Both the position numbers and the translations under genes were made by a program. 64,000 bases of DNA. Origin: Gyromitra esculenta. Lineage: Eukaryota; Ascomycota; Pezizomycetes; Pezizales; Discinaceae. Shown one piece after another: positions 44,640-57,078 of this stretch (the first letter of the stretch is position 1; each line of letters starts with the position of its first letter). The stretch spans positions 558,001 through 622,000 of the forward strand of contig JBCAML010000007.1 in assembly GCA_038503075.1 (NCBI GenBank). The letters run 5' to 3'. The notes below the pieces were generated by a model. It made no database searches. It was not told the DNA's origin and worked only from the letters and a program-made list of their open reading frames with translations.

Positions 44640-46700
44640 CGTGCAAGAAGCAACTCCAGCAATCATCACATTCAACCTTCACAAATCTTTTCTTCCTCAT
44701 CCATTCCAACCATTATCGTTGGTGACTTTAATATTCATCATCCCTCCACTGACCCCCTCCGAACTATCTCCTCACAAGAGTTTAACGAAGGGGAAAAATA
44801 CCATCTTACTGCCCAAAATCTAATGTATAAATGCCTTAACACCCCTGGAATTTATACGCGTTTTCTATGACTCGCATCTTAGGCCGAGTGTCTCGATCTA
44901 ACGTTTTGCAATCATCTTCTTGCACTACCTTTTATCAAAAAATGGGACACCTCCTCCAACTCCACCTGGATCAGACCATATCCCCATTATCACACATCTC
45001 CACACTCCTCATCATACAACTGCCATGCCATCTCCCGACTGGTCAAAAACCAACTGGAAAAATCTCACGCCGCTAATTAAAAAAATCAAAATCCTTCCCC
45101 CTCCGTTCTGACCTTGATCAATGGTTTACAAAATCACTCAACCTAGTAACACCGCTCATTCTCGAAACCCCAACCAAAAGACCCTCCGAATGGTCAAAAA
45201 GTGGTGGAGTCCCCTGCTATCCGATTTAAGAAGAATCTTTCACTCAATCAACCGATCCCACCGTAACCAATTTAAAGGATCAAAAGCGCCTCCTCCCTGT
45301 AAGTACGCAAAGCAAAATATGCCTACTTCCACGAAATCGCCAGATGCAAAAGAACCACTGGAGTTCCTTTTTAGCAAATGCGTCACCTTCCGATATATGG
45401 GCCGCCAAAAGAATGAAAACCTCATCCTCCAACGACGTTTTTCCCAATCTTCCCAATATTAAGACTCCTACACAACTCGCTCCTCACTCATTCAACACTT
45501 TTTCCCCCGCGTATTACAAAACCTCCGCCTCTACCACCTTCACGCAGATTTTAAAGAAATTGACTTCGATGAAATCTCTGCTGCTTTACGCGCATCCTCC
45601 AATACATCCGTTCTGCCAGATACTATTCCGTATAGCGTCTGGAAAAAATCAATAATATTAATCCAAATATCATCCACTCACTCCTTAATCCCCTAGCAGT
45701 ATGGATACCATCCGCTCCAACTCAAGAAAGCGTTCGGGATCGTTCTCCCAAAACCAAACAAAGAATCGTATTCTTCAGCAACCTCTTTCAGAGTCATTGT
45801 ACTACTAGAAACCCTTTCAAAAATTCTAGAACGTATTATTGCAACACGACTCGCCTACCTCTCTCGCTCAAATGGCCTCATTCATCCCAATCAGTGCGGC
45901 TCGCTATCACTTATATCAACCGGAGATGCAGTCTCCGCACTACTTCACGATATCCAGCTCCTCCAAGCAGACAAGAAAGTCTCCACGCTTTTTCTTGATA
46001 TTAAAGGCGGGTTTGACAACGTCAACCCCCATATCCTGGAGAAGAGACTTCTTGACCACCATATTCCACTCTATATGACCTCCTGGATCATATCCTTTCT
46101 TCATTCACGCGAATGCGCCCTCCTTTTTAAAGGATCACCAAGAAAATTCCTTCCTGTGTCCGTAGGAGTCCCTCAAGGCTCACCTATTTCTCCCCTTTTA
46201 TTTTGTATCTACGTCGCCCCCCTCCATCTCAGCAACGCCTTTAAATTCACCTTTTCATATGTGGATGATTTTCGTCACGATCTTCTCGCACTCCAGAGGA
46301 AAAACGCTGACTCTTGAACAAGCAGCCCACGATATTAACATCGTGGGAGATGCCATTCAAGTTTCTTTTCGATTCCCAAAACAGAACTTTTACACTGGAC
46401 AACCATCCATAACCGACTTCCCCCTACTCCCCGCGCCTCCATCAAACTTGATGGAAATACCTTTCTCCCACAACTATGTATTCGTTGGCTTGGCTTTTGG
46501 CTTTCCCACAACTTCAATACGAATACTCATTTTCTCAAAAGGTTGTCATCTGCCCAAAAAGCATTTTTCGCAATCAAATCTCTATCAACATCCGGTTCAG
46601 GACTTACAGGTTCCAATGCCCGTAAACTTGCCATGGGCCTTATACGACCAATACTCACATATGGAATGAACATACTCATCCCATCAGCAACTATCCTAAA
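44640..46700 (+). pseudogene. LINE ORF2 (APE endonuclease and reverse transcriptase), broken
   Basis: The endonuclease is recognisable from I-I-V-G-D-F-N-I-H-H-P (near 44720) and S-D-H-I-P-I-I-T-H (near 44955). The RT is recognisable from L-F-L-D-I-K-G-G-F-D-N-V (near 45985; domain A), G-V-P-Q-G-S-P-I-S-P-L-L-F (near 46170; domain B) and Y-V-D-D-F (46258-46272; domain C). Target-primed reverse transcription would be the job of the intact protein. The reading frame is interrupted many times, so this copy is dead. Confidence 0.8.
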
Positions 46701-47842
46701 AAAACTCGACCCGTTCTGGAACAGTGTTCTCAGATGGATCACGAATTGCTTTTCCTCTACAAACATCGGTGCTCTCACTCGAGAAGCAGCACTTCCTCCC
46801 ACACTACCATACGCTAAATACCTCAGAAGACGCCATGCTGTACGCATAGCCACCCTACCTGTGTTATTTAACCCTGCATCTGCACGCCTTCCGCCAAACT
46901 TCCAAGCAATTGCTCCTCTCCCACTTCTCGTGTCTCAGCGCTTGGCTCGTAGACCCCGACCTGGAACTCCAATGCCAAATCACGCGTCAGACCTTTAATT
47001 ATAGACGCTCTCGCACACGAAGCATGGAAATTTCTTCCGCGCAACTACTACCACGTCGTCAGCCTGCCATTGACAAACCAAATCCGATCAATCAATGATC
47101 ATCGAATCACGTAACAACGCTATCTTATCCCAATTAAAAACAGACGACGATCACACTCCTCGCCCTCCTTACTATGATTACCTCACTACCACCATACCTC
47201 ACCCATTTATGAAACTTTCAAAATTCACAATTTTGGGAGACTCCATCAAATGCGAGACATAAAAGCTACCTCAAAGACACACTTCCTGGTCTCATCCTGG
47301 ACCTACTACATGTCCCCATGTGGTGACAGCTCCCAAAATTTTTCGCACGCAATACTTATCTTGTTTTCTTCATGAGGTTGAACGAAATTTATTTATTCCC
47401 TTTTAAATTCCTTAAACTCAGCTTCGTATGGGTAAATCCGATTATCTAATTTATTTCAAAGACAAGGACAAATTTTCCTATTAAATCTCAAATTGATATT
47501 TCACATTTATCATCATCCTGGTTAAATCGATGTTTCTTTCATCTATTTCCTCTCATTCTATAACATCTATTACTTCTCTTTTAAACTTTTTTGAGTCAAT
47601 GGAAGAGTAATCTATTTGCATGCTGGATATATATTAGGCTTATGTTAGCCATGGAGGGAATCTCTGAATTGAAAATTTTCAGTTATATTTGTTTGATTTC
47701 TATTATTGTCAGGAGGGTTGGGCTGTTAAGGGTTTTGTTCACGCTATAACTTCGGTTGCATGTGGCATTCTTGTACCATTTATAAAACAATGAAACAATG
47801 ATTTAACAAAAAAAAAAAAAAAAAATTATCACTACCAAGATC

Positions 47843-48449
47843 GATGCGTTCTGGTAAAAGAAGGGAGAGGGTAAGCTAGACCCCCAAGATCTCTCAAACA
47901 GAAAAGTCGTTATCGTCGTCGTAATCATCACAAAACCCGAAACACAAGGAGAAATAAACAGACTCAGCGGTAATTCACCCCCAAAGCCAAAAATAGAAGA
48001 GAACGTGCTAAGCTATATAATACAAGAAAAGAGTATAAGTGATGCCGGGATCTAGGGGGATGACAATCGAGTCATAACTCATGAAGGTATGCTTAGAAGA
48101 AACTAGAAACTATAAGTGAGAAAATACAACCATCCACATAGAGAAAAAAGCAAGACCATCGGTGGTGGTGAACAAAACCCTCACAAAGTAATAAAAGAAA
48201 GCAATAAAAACAAGGGTACGGAGCCCACAATAGCCAACTAACCCTTCCCTTTAACAAACTCGACGCCGTCCGCTAATATAATATCAAAATACCCACGTGT
48301 TTTCCGTCAGCAATCCGCTCGCGCCAACTCAATACGCATTCTGTCCGTACCACCACTAAGAAACCCATCAACCGTGGTTTCTCTCTATTATTTGCACCCC
48401 TCTCATCTTCCTTCGAATCGAAAACTAGACAATAACCCTTCAGCTAGTC
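47843..48449. other. Intergenic, 3' flank of the minus-strand gene
   Basis: AT-rich sequence beyond the LINE target site; no gene visible. It likely contains the 3' UTR and poly(A) region of the gene ending at 48450. Confidence 0.5.
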
Positions 48450-50563
48450 TTATACATAACCATCAACAGTCTGCACCAACGGTGTTGGGAGATATAGTGT
48501 ATTTGGTTTTCCCATCCCAGTTGTATCTGGTAAATGTATCTCCTCCATTTCTTCTAAATATTCCTCATCCTCTTCGCTATCTTCATCTTCTTCATCATCA
48601 TAATCCTCACCATCCTCGGTCTCTGTCTGATCTTCATGATCATCTTCCGTCTCCGCCTCTGTCCCCACATCCGTCTCCTCCGCATCATGATCCAGCACCC
48701 TCCCTCCAAGATGCACGTCGGATGGTCGGATCTTGTATTCAAGCGCTTTCTTTGCCTCGCTCACCAGTTGGTCGGCAATAAATTGACATCTTTTTAGAGA
48801 AACATTCATCTTGGCCGAGTTATCTAGGAGTTCCTGGTGTTTGGTAAGATCCAGTGTCAACCTCTTATCTTCCGCACATTTGTCCTTCTTGCCGCCGACT
48901 TCTTCTCCAGTTGTATCGGAATCTTCCTCTTCCTCTTCCTCTGAAAGCTCTTCTTCTACTTCGTCCTCCGGTGCTTCAAACTCGCTATCCTCCCGAACAT
49001 GGTAGCCCTCACTATCATCTAGATCCACAGCTTTTGAAGATTTACGCCGTTTGGGCATAGCCGGAAGCCTACCGGAGCGCGATAACCGCCTATATCGTCT
49101 GAGCTCAGCTGCTTGTTTCTTTAATTGTCGCTCAAGTGTCTTATTAATTGCCAGCAGAGAAGCATTTGAAATTTCCAAATCAAGAACCTGACGATGGGTG
49201 TAAGTATCGCAGCAGGTGTTCGCGCCCCATGAATTTTCTATATGCATACCTTTCTTTCCCTACGAGCTTTTGCTGCAGCCTCTTCCATGGCTGCAATCTT
49301 TTCTTTTGCCGACATTATTGGTACAGCGGGGATTATTGCTGGTGGTGAGGATGATCGTCGCGCATACTTCTCTGCCGGAGTTTCTGGAACTTCAGCTTTT
49401 GTCACCAGTGATGCCTCTTCCTCCAGTAGATCAGCCATATCGATGATTGAGCTGATAGAGAGCGTTCGACCATGCCTTGCTACTATCCCTTCTAGACTTG
49501 TCCGTCTTGAGTGAGCCTGGGGTGATGTCTTATATGGTGACTGAGGCATCGTGGTAGGATTTGGAGATGTTGCGGGAGATGATGACTTTGTTGGAGATGC
49601 TGTGAAGGGGAAATGGGTCATATTCGGAGACCCAGGAGCAACTTGCGGAGAAGGCAAAACAGAACTAACTTCCGACCCTTTGCCAATTTCTGATCCCCCG
49701 CCCATTATCGAACCTCTAGGCTCTAGCACTTCTTCAGTCCCGTTCGCATATACAAATTTGACATGATTTCGGGGCTCAGGAAAACCCGATGGAGCTAACG
49801 ACGGGGTTTGTGAAACGATAGAGGTTGGTCGAGACCGTGAAGCTCCCACAACAGAACCAGGGCGAGATTCGGGGCGTGGCAGAATCGGAAGTGATGGCGA
49901 GAGGCTAGGAGCTTCACCCAATATTCCTATTGGGGAGATGCCTGGAAGTCGAGGAGAAAGCAATGGTGGGACCGGGGATGAGTTTCGAGACGAGCCCTGT
50001 ATGCTGTTTGCAAAGAAGAACTTCCCGTGACTTGATTGGTGGGTGAGCGGGGGTGCCTTCTGCGCCGGCTTTGTACTTCGGGCGTCACCTGCGCGGAAGA
50101 ACATGGGAGAAGGGCCGGAAGCTCCATACTGTGACTGCCGAGATTCGGACCTTTCGGGTCTTGCTGAAACCCGAGAATCAGTAGCACTGGAGGGTCTTTG
50201 GATGTCATCCGCCGCTGAAGGAGGGCGAGAAGGGATGTGTAATTGGGATATATTGGATGATATTGTATCTGCTCTATGTTTCCTAGAGGACCTAGGAGAG
50301 CGTGTTGTAACGTTCGGGTGTAGCGAGGGGTTCGAGGAGTTAGTACTTGTGACTAAGGGGCGTTGAGCCACACGTGGAGTGGGAGTTGTTGGTGGTGGGA
50401 TAGGAGCTTTGTTGGGGATAATTCTACTGGTAGACATGGTAGAGGGTCTCCTTCGTAATTTAGGATCTGCTGTTGTAGATGACATTGAGGAGTTGTTTAT
50501 AGTGCTAGACGTGGTGGTGGTAGTCGTGGTTGATGTTGTAATGGTCATGACGGGAACTTTCAT
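48450..50563 (-). CDS. Ser/Pro-rich, coiled-coil, acidic-tail protein (683 aa), 2 exons
   Basis: Exons 49250-50563 and 48450-49187; one 62-bp intron (GTATGC...CAG, phase 0). Residues 1-400 are low-complexity Ser/Thr/Pro/Arg with many R-x-x-S/T and S-P sites, starting with a Thr run, and look disordered. Residues 410-475 form a basic coiled coil spanning the splice junction (EKIAAMEEAAAKARRERK joined to VLDLEISNASLLAINKTLERQ). Then comes R-R-Y-R-R-L-S-R-S-G-R-L-P and a very acidic section (E/D runs at about 510-545 and 600-660) around a helical segment (LTLDLTKHQELLDNSAKMNVSLKRCQFI). The L-E-I-S-N-x-S-L-L-A-I-N block resembles conserved hypothetical proteins of filamentous ascomycetes. I know no established function. 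A nuclear or cytoskeletal scaffold is only a guess. Confidence 0.8.
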
Positions 50564-52211
50564 TTCGCAAATGGCATGACGCCCGGGGATGGAGAGGATA
50601 GCGATGGCAGATTATAACGGTGGTTGTTGTTGTGATGTTTTGTTGTCACGATTACTCCTGGCGATGGCCGACTCGGTTGTGATGTTCGTCCGCCCCGTGG
50701 TTTGTGGAGGTTTGCTGGCTGACCGCTGGCAGGCAGGTGGGGAAGGAAGGAACAACCTTCTTCAGATGTGATAATATGCACAAGCAGACCACGATGCGGT
50801 TGAGCGTGAAGCTCTCGTAGTAGACCAGTCCGTCAGTCCGTCAATCAGGCTCCCTTCGAGCAGAAGGCTAGCTGCATGTGCAAGAGCTGGAGCTCTCAAT
50901 GGTCTGCCGAGCCCCTTCCCCTAGACACTCCTACGCCCGAAGCGAGCGGAATGTTGACCGAGCGGGTTAGAGTTGCTGCGAGATTGCTGCGTCCTGGTGT
51001 TTTGGCCTCGAAATTCCCGTACGGGTATCGCGCGCACCATAGAACATGGCAACAACCGTTCCACACTGCAATTTGATTGGGAATTCCCCGCCCAATTTAA
51101 ATCTAGGAAATCGCGGGGTAGACAAACAGATGCGTAGAGTCCCCTCATTACCATGTCATGGTCACGGGGTTGTGGATTTTTGGGATTTGGGGAGTGTTGA
51201 ATCCCAAGGATTCTGGCAAATTAAAAATTGATGTACTAAACTCCTTTCTCCTCCCGTGTTTTTCTCAAGACGTCTATCTTTAGGAACCGATGCAATACAT
51301 GTACATGTGGTTTCGCGATTCATCTAACTAATAATCATCCATCAGTCAGTAAAACACCGTAAGAAAACAATGAAACAGAGTTTACAAATGAGAAGAACGA
51401 GGGACATCTGAGTATGTCTAAATAGGATAGATTTCTAAACGGTCTCTTCCAGCTATTTCGAGATGGTTATAGCTCTTTGTGATAAATACCCAGCCCCCGA
51501 TACCTGTGTACCGATGCCCTGCCCGGTGTGTTTTGAATTCTAGGCGAAACACTATCCCAGAGCCGTAAGTGCTATGTACAGGATGAAAGGAGCAGCTAAG
51601 TGACGAAATAATACCACTATATGCAACTGGCACTTGCCGAACCCTACCGGCTTATCCGGCTAGGTCATCGATCATCACTCGATAGAAAGAACCTAACTGC
51701 ACACAGCGCTAAAGAAGACCTCTAGTCCATAATTTTACATCTCATGGTCCAGATTATAAACACCTTAGTATAGCGATTTAGCCCCAATATGTTCAAAGAT
51801 TAAAGGGATTAGCTATACACCTATTCAGCGAATACCCTCCAAGTATAAACCCCCCCCTCCCCCCTCATTGACTTCTCGCGTCCTCATCACTCATAGTTAT
51901 TTATCGCTTTAATGACCTTAATCTTCCCTCATCATATGCGTCTGTAATCTCTAGATCTAGTACATGCAAGCTCTTTATCTCTCTCTAACTAGTACACCCA
52001 CAGTATTCATTTCGCTTTCCTTTGGATGTTTACCGCTAAAGCTCGTTCGTGGAAAATAGCTTAGGTCTCAAAGCCCGGAAAGTGATACAAATTAGTTGAT
52101 CAAGGTATGCGGTCTCGTCTTTAAGTATCTCACTGTCTCCTCTAGGGTTACATGTAATACACAAGACTATACACACGATCACGAATTATCACTCGTAACG
52201 TAACACAGCAC
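50564..52211. other. Intergenic, no gene recognised
   Basis: Promoter side of the 683-aa gene, then about 1.3 kb of AT-rich sequence with no convincing frame, RNA gene or repeat. Includes a C-run CCCCCCCTCCCCCC at about 51850. Confidence 0.5.
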
Positions 52212-53026
52212 TGTTGAATATACTCGATAGTGTGAGTTAGTTATCGATATAGCTGGGCTACATCGTGCCCTATATATACAATTAACTTCTTTACCTCTTG
52301 AGCCTCTTGTACTCCGGAACCGTCAGTGGACGCTTTCAACTCCCACTACTTCCGGTCTATATGCGCATCGGTCACTACTAGGAAGCTTCTCCATGCTCCC
52401 TCCCTTCTACGCTTCACTCGCTTGAAGCTACAACTCCTCCTTCTACGTTGCAACGAGGTGACACAGGGCCAAAAGTCTTTAGCACTTAGGCTTCACCCCC
52501 GCTTCGTGATACTTCTCCTCTCATGATGCCCTTTTAGGGGAGCATCCATCATGATACACCTACTCCTCACCCTTTGCCCTCTCCTATGCGACTCAAGGGC
52601 TCCATTCTCCTGTCTTTCATACAGGCCAATCCTCTACTCAGTTGCAATCTCGGTTACAACCTTCCTCTTCGCCTCCGCTTAGTGCGCGCCTCCAGCTCTA
52701 AACTCCTTTTGTGATTGATGCGCCAGCAGACCACTACCCAAGCTACCAGTAGTATTCTACCAATCACACTGTACCTCACCCACCAGTCCCACCATTAGCA
52801 TTTGTTACTACTGCCAGATGTATTGTTTTTCTTTTGTATTTTTTTTTTTGTCTAGGGGGGTTGGAGAGTAGGGTTTTGTTCACGCTATAACTTCGGTTGC
52901 ATGCGATATTCTTGCACCCATAAAAATAGTGAAACGATGATTTAACAGCTAGGAAGCTCCTCCGACACACGCGAATATACCCGCTCTCTTGCACACAGAT
53001 CTCTCTGTTATATCTCTAGATCAACA
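52212..53026. repeat. Possible solo LTR interrupted by a LINE-tailed insertion
   Basis: Begins TGTTGAATATAC and ends TAGATCAACA. When the insertion and one target copy (571 bp) are removed, 244 bp remain, the same length as the solo LTR at 38879, which also starts TGTTGAATA and ends CAACA. The flanks (AGCAC, CGCCA) do not match, and internal similarity to the other LTR is slight, so this is tentative. Confidence 0.35.
52393..52948 (+). mobile_element. Short non-autonomous element with the LINE 3' tail
   Basis: 556 bp flanked by 15-bp near-perfect copies CTAGGAAGCTTCTCC (52378-52392) and CTAGGAAGCTCCTCC (52949-52963). The last 90 bp (TAGGGTTTTGTTCACGCTAT...GATTTAAC) match the 3' end of the LINE at 47728-47807, including over 30 identical bases. 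It starts ATGCTCC, as the LINE does at 42727. The middle (52400-52840) shows no similarity I can see to the LINE and no coding frame. Confidence 0.7.
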
Positions 53027-53439
53027 CGCCACCTGTATCTTCCTCGGTATCACAACTTAATTCCATCGCTCGTGTAACTGAGGGACCTGTCTTACTCTAC
53101 GCATGCCCGTCATCGCCTCAAAGCAGCCGCAAATTCCCAGCCTGCACTTCTCAGACCTGCTAATAACGTAAAACTTGGTCCGTAATTTTGTTTTTAATCT
53201 TCGGGGGATATTTAGAAAAGGGATTGGGATGGACATGGGTCGAAAGCCATTACTCCAAAGAGTCTAGAATGTGGTTTATCACCATGGGTTAGGGTTTCTT
53301 ATCAACCATCTCAAGAGCCTCAAATGTGACCTCATCTCAGGCCACTCTGGAAAGCTCCAAAGCTTCTACTACGTACTAGAACCTCCGGCTTTATCGCTGT
53401 TCCCCATCACGAAAGCAATCGATTTAGCACCATCTCACA

Positions 53440-55356
53440 ATGGGACAAGGCCAATCCGGTGAAGCTCGCAAGGCAACAGCAGGTTTGTTCCGTAAGCTCA
53501 TTCATAGTGCTGCTAGCTAATCACCTCAGTTTCCGCATCCAGAGGAACTTTCTCTAAAGCTTGCCGAAAAGTTCGTTCACAAATGCTTCAGCGGTGTTGA
53601 GCTTTATAGCTTCAAAGACAACTTTCGCAGCCTTGCAGACAGCAACAACTCGGAAGGCGGGTTCTTGTACTGGAAAGAAGACACGCTCGTACGATTCTTG
53701 TCGATTCCAGACTGTCTAGACGTCGGCTCAGTGATGTTCCAGTCCGTATCTTACATGGGGGCGTTCCCGTTTCCGAGCCTAGCTCCAGCTATCCTAAACT
53801 TTGAGGCTCTGGTGAAGGTAGTGGCCATTTATACTGGGAGGTATAAAAAGGTCCTCAAACGACATCCAGATCCTATAAGGCTGTTTTTTCGCTCGCTAGC
53901 AGTCTACGATCGTCACAGAGGGACCGCTGAGGCATCCTCATCGCCCGGCACTGGAGAAAGAAGTCAAGAGCAGAAAATTCAGGGCGGCTTTGAGCCTGAA
54001 TTTGAGTACTACGATGATGACGATGATGACGATTTAACGCTTGCGGCGTTGGATGCGTTGGATGCAATCGAAGTTTTTGGCCACGCTGAAAGATCAAACG
54101 TCAATCACGCACGCATACCGCTAGAAAACCTAAAAAATCTCGTTGCGTTTCTACTCGTGGTAGCGCCAGTGGAGCCGAATCAACCTATCGCGGTACTTGC
54201 AGATCGATTTTCCACGCCGGAAGCGCTTGGAGGGCTGCGTGAGACAGCTGAATGTATCGTGAAATCTTTTAAGAGTACAGGTGGGAAAGGCGTTCTGTTC
54301 AAAGATTTTAAGACAACTGTTGAGAAATCAATGGTAAAAAAACCCTTTTTTACGACAAATTAGTGAAACCCCATTTAGATTGTTTTTTTGTGCTGATTCT
54401 GTGTCTTCATTTATCTTCTTTAGCCATATTTATTTGACGGGTTGGTACCAGTTTTCGAGCACTTCCTATTCAGCAAAAAAGTCGATATGTCCAAAGCTAT
54501 TGAACCACTCAAGAAAATCGTGGATCTAGAGCCGGTACTTATGAATCCCGGAAAAGTCTTAGATATAAACCTCCTCAGCCAAATATCATTCTTCATCAAG
54601 GGTGATCGGTTATGGCGAAAACTTCGGCTTCTATACGCTGGCTCTGAAGCAGGCTTCAGCATGGGCTCTTTCGAGACAAAGGTCTTGAAATGGGCTGCTC
54701 CAACTATTTTGCTAGTCTCTGGGACGCGAATACCTCGAATTCCAGAAACCCATCGCCAAAAGTCGTTCTGCGAATCATTACCGCCGAGAAAATACCTCTC
54801 CGGTGGCGATGTGGGCGAACGAGTCGTATACGGAGTATACCTGAACGTTCCATGGCGAGTTTCTCACAGAGACTGCTTCGGCGACCCCCAATCCTTCATC
54901 TTTCAACTCACACCCACCCATCATATATTTGAAGCTTCTACGGCATCGACAGACTATACTTACTTCAACCGTCATGATGGCATGGGTTTCGGTAGTCCCG
55001 TGCAAAAAATGAAATCTCACCAACGGAATCCATACCTCAATCTTGGCCCAGTATCCCTAACCTTCGACCCATCTCTCGAATTCGGCGTATTCCAGCATAT
55101 TGGGAATGGTGGTGCGTTTCATATGAGTGATACACGCGACGATGAGTGGCAAGATGTATTTGAGATTGAGGAGATCGAGGTGTGGGGATGTGGGGGCGAC
55201 GATGAAGCGGAGGCGCAGAGGAAGGCGTGGGCATGGGAGGAGCGGGAAGCATTATTAAGGAGACAGGTTAATTTGGGGAAGGATACAGAGGCGGATAGGG
55301 CTTTGTTGGAGATGGCAGGGTTGATAGGCCAGAATAGAAGTGGTGGTAGTGTATGA
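53440..55356 (+). CDS. RTC5: Rtc5-like TLDc-domain protein (588 aa), 3 exons
   Basis: Model: 53440-53482, 53543-54333, 54424-55356; introns 60 and 90 bp. It begins MGQGQS, a consensus N-myristoylation site (Gly2, Ser6), as in fungal Rtc5. N-terminal half: E-E-L-S-L-K-L-A-E-K-F-V-H-K-C-F, L-Y-S-F-K-D-N-F, F-L-Y-W-K-E-D-T-L-V-R-F-L-S-I-P. An acidic insert (YYDDDDDDD) lies near residue 195. The TLDc domain occupies about 328-534 (L-R-L-L-Y-A-G-S-E-A-G-F-S-M-G-S-F; F-G-S-P; I-G-N-G-G-A-F; E-I-E-E-I-E-V-W-G-C-G). A 50-residue charged C-terminal helix follows. Yeast Rtc5 sits on the vacuole and promotes V-ATPase disassembly, and I infer a similar role. An alternative first donor at 53492 (GTAAGC) would insert a few residues (G-L-F). 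Confidence 0.88.
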
Positions 55357-57078
55357 TGGGGATGTGTTGGGAGTTATCGTGATTCATGGTAGATATTTTC
55401 AACTTCGCAATTTTGCTCACGTTTGAGGTGGCTGCCTTTAAGAAATCTGTACGCGCTCCTACCTTTGGGGATATATCCTTGTTGACGACTTAATAGCCCG
55501 GTATATAGTGTGTAGGCTTTTAGAATTTATCCTGCGAAGAAAATCCCTGAACTGACATTAGCAATAGCGCTGTAAAGAGTAGGAAAGAAGTGAATTGTTG
55601 TAGAGGTAGTTGATCTCCTTATGCCAATCTATCCTATTCCTGTCCTTCCAATACTGCCACTAAAATATGTAGGCCAGGGTTGCATGACTATAGGCCGTTC
55701 AGGGATTGGAAGCCATATATATCCAACAGCAGATGCATGACATCCATGCAGTAGATCTGTGTTTTAGGCCTAGCCGGTTTGTGTGAAAATTGAGTTCCCA
55801 CTCTAGGAGATAAGCAAAAGAGTGATTTGGAGAGGTTTGAACTCCAAACTTGCTAAGTGATCACGTGTTTGCATAACTCAAAAGATTTATAAATTAATCC
55901 GATTAATTAGATATCTTCAGGTTTAGGGTTGAGGACTTGATAAATATCGAACGTGAAAGCCCCCAAAAAAAGTCTTTAGGAAGGCTACTGCGCCTATTTG
56001 CACACTACTTATGTGTATGTAGTCTTTTCTTTGGTCATAACTGGTGTCCGACTATACAAACGGACTGCGTAATAAGGTAGTAGTCCAAGCCCCTCCACAA
56101 TACATTAGTGCGATTTGCAAGATGGAGAGTTTTAGTAGTGTGATCAACACAGCTCAAGCACTACTAACACAATAAGTTGGTGTTCATCTCACATACCCCA
56201 TCCTGCCAATATGCTTAGGGGATGGCTCATGTATGATTATAAGACGTCTCTGTTAATCCCCCCATGGACTTCCCGAAGTCATAAAGTCTAGTCCCCTGAA
56301 CGTGAATTCTACGCTTGTTGCCTCAACATCGTTCGTTTGGCGATGTATATTGGCTGTGGTGCGTGTAGTTTCTTATAGTACAAGTACTATATAGTCAGTG
56401 TGTCTACTATGATGCATAGCAAATTTGAAGACTAGAAGATAGTTCGAGTAGGGAGGCCCATAGCGTGCGTACCTCGCTCTGATATCTTGTATAAAAAAAA
56501 TAAGAAAAGGATCTCGAATTAAAGTGTTCACAACTGATAAAATTTGGTATCTGGCTGGTGTTTGCAACTCATGCATATGGGCTGCTAATGAGATTTGAGA
56601 CCTCGAACTCCGGACTTTAGCCCAATTGCTGGCTAGGTCAAACAGTCAATCGGATTTCTCTACCCATAATTATAACTCCTCGTTTTGTTCGGCGTATGCG
56701 CGCATATCTAGTTCGCAAAAGCTATGGCTATGGCTATGGCTGCAAGGCTTCCTGATGAGTAGTATAGAGTTGTTATTTGTGCTAGAGCTCTGCTATTAGT
56801 TCTAGAGCCTGGAATTGAGAGACCGGGTATCTGAAAAGGTAGCTAGTATTACCACATCTTCTGTAGAACCGATTTTCGATGCAAACACTACCGAATTTTG
56901 GTCATCCCAACGTATATATATAGAGATCAGCCACAAAATTTAGAAAACTCTTTTCGAATAACTCGATCTTATTGTGATGTCATAGACCCTGCAATTAGTT
57001 TACACAGTTTCGTAGCATGTTGGCGCCGGCCTCCATTAATTATTTGCATTCAGTTTTTATTTTTAACAGTTTTTTTTC
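55357..57078. other. Intergenic, AT-rich, no gene
   Basis: No gene or RNA gene recognised. A GGTTTGAACTCC stretch at about 55836 resembles a pol III box B, but no matching box A or tRNA fold accompanies it. Confidence 0.5.

Larger units (their letters stand above)
42727..47824 (+). mobile_element. Tad1-like LINE, 5.1 kb, degenerate, 18-bp target duplication
   Basis: Bounded by ATTATCACTACCAAGATC at 42709-42726 and 47825-47842, with a poly(A) tail (47808-47824) on the right. It is a complete or nearly complete insertion, not the usual 5'-truncated LINE. Order of coding remnants fits a Tad1/L1-type element: ORF1 from about 42850, CCHC knuckles near 43980-44080, APE endonuclease near 44700-45000, RT at 45730-46300. 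About 47,100-47,800 is AT-rich 3' UTR. The element lies between the 3' ends of two convergent genes. Confidence 0.88.

Noticed and set aside
48374..49060. Plus-strand frames over the acidic-tail gene
   Set aside because: His/Pro/Ser-rich sequence arises from reading the opposite strand of GAA/GAT-rich codons.
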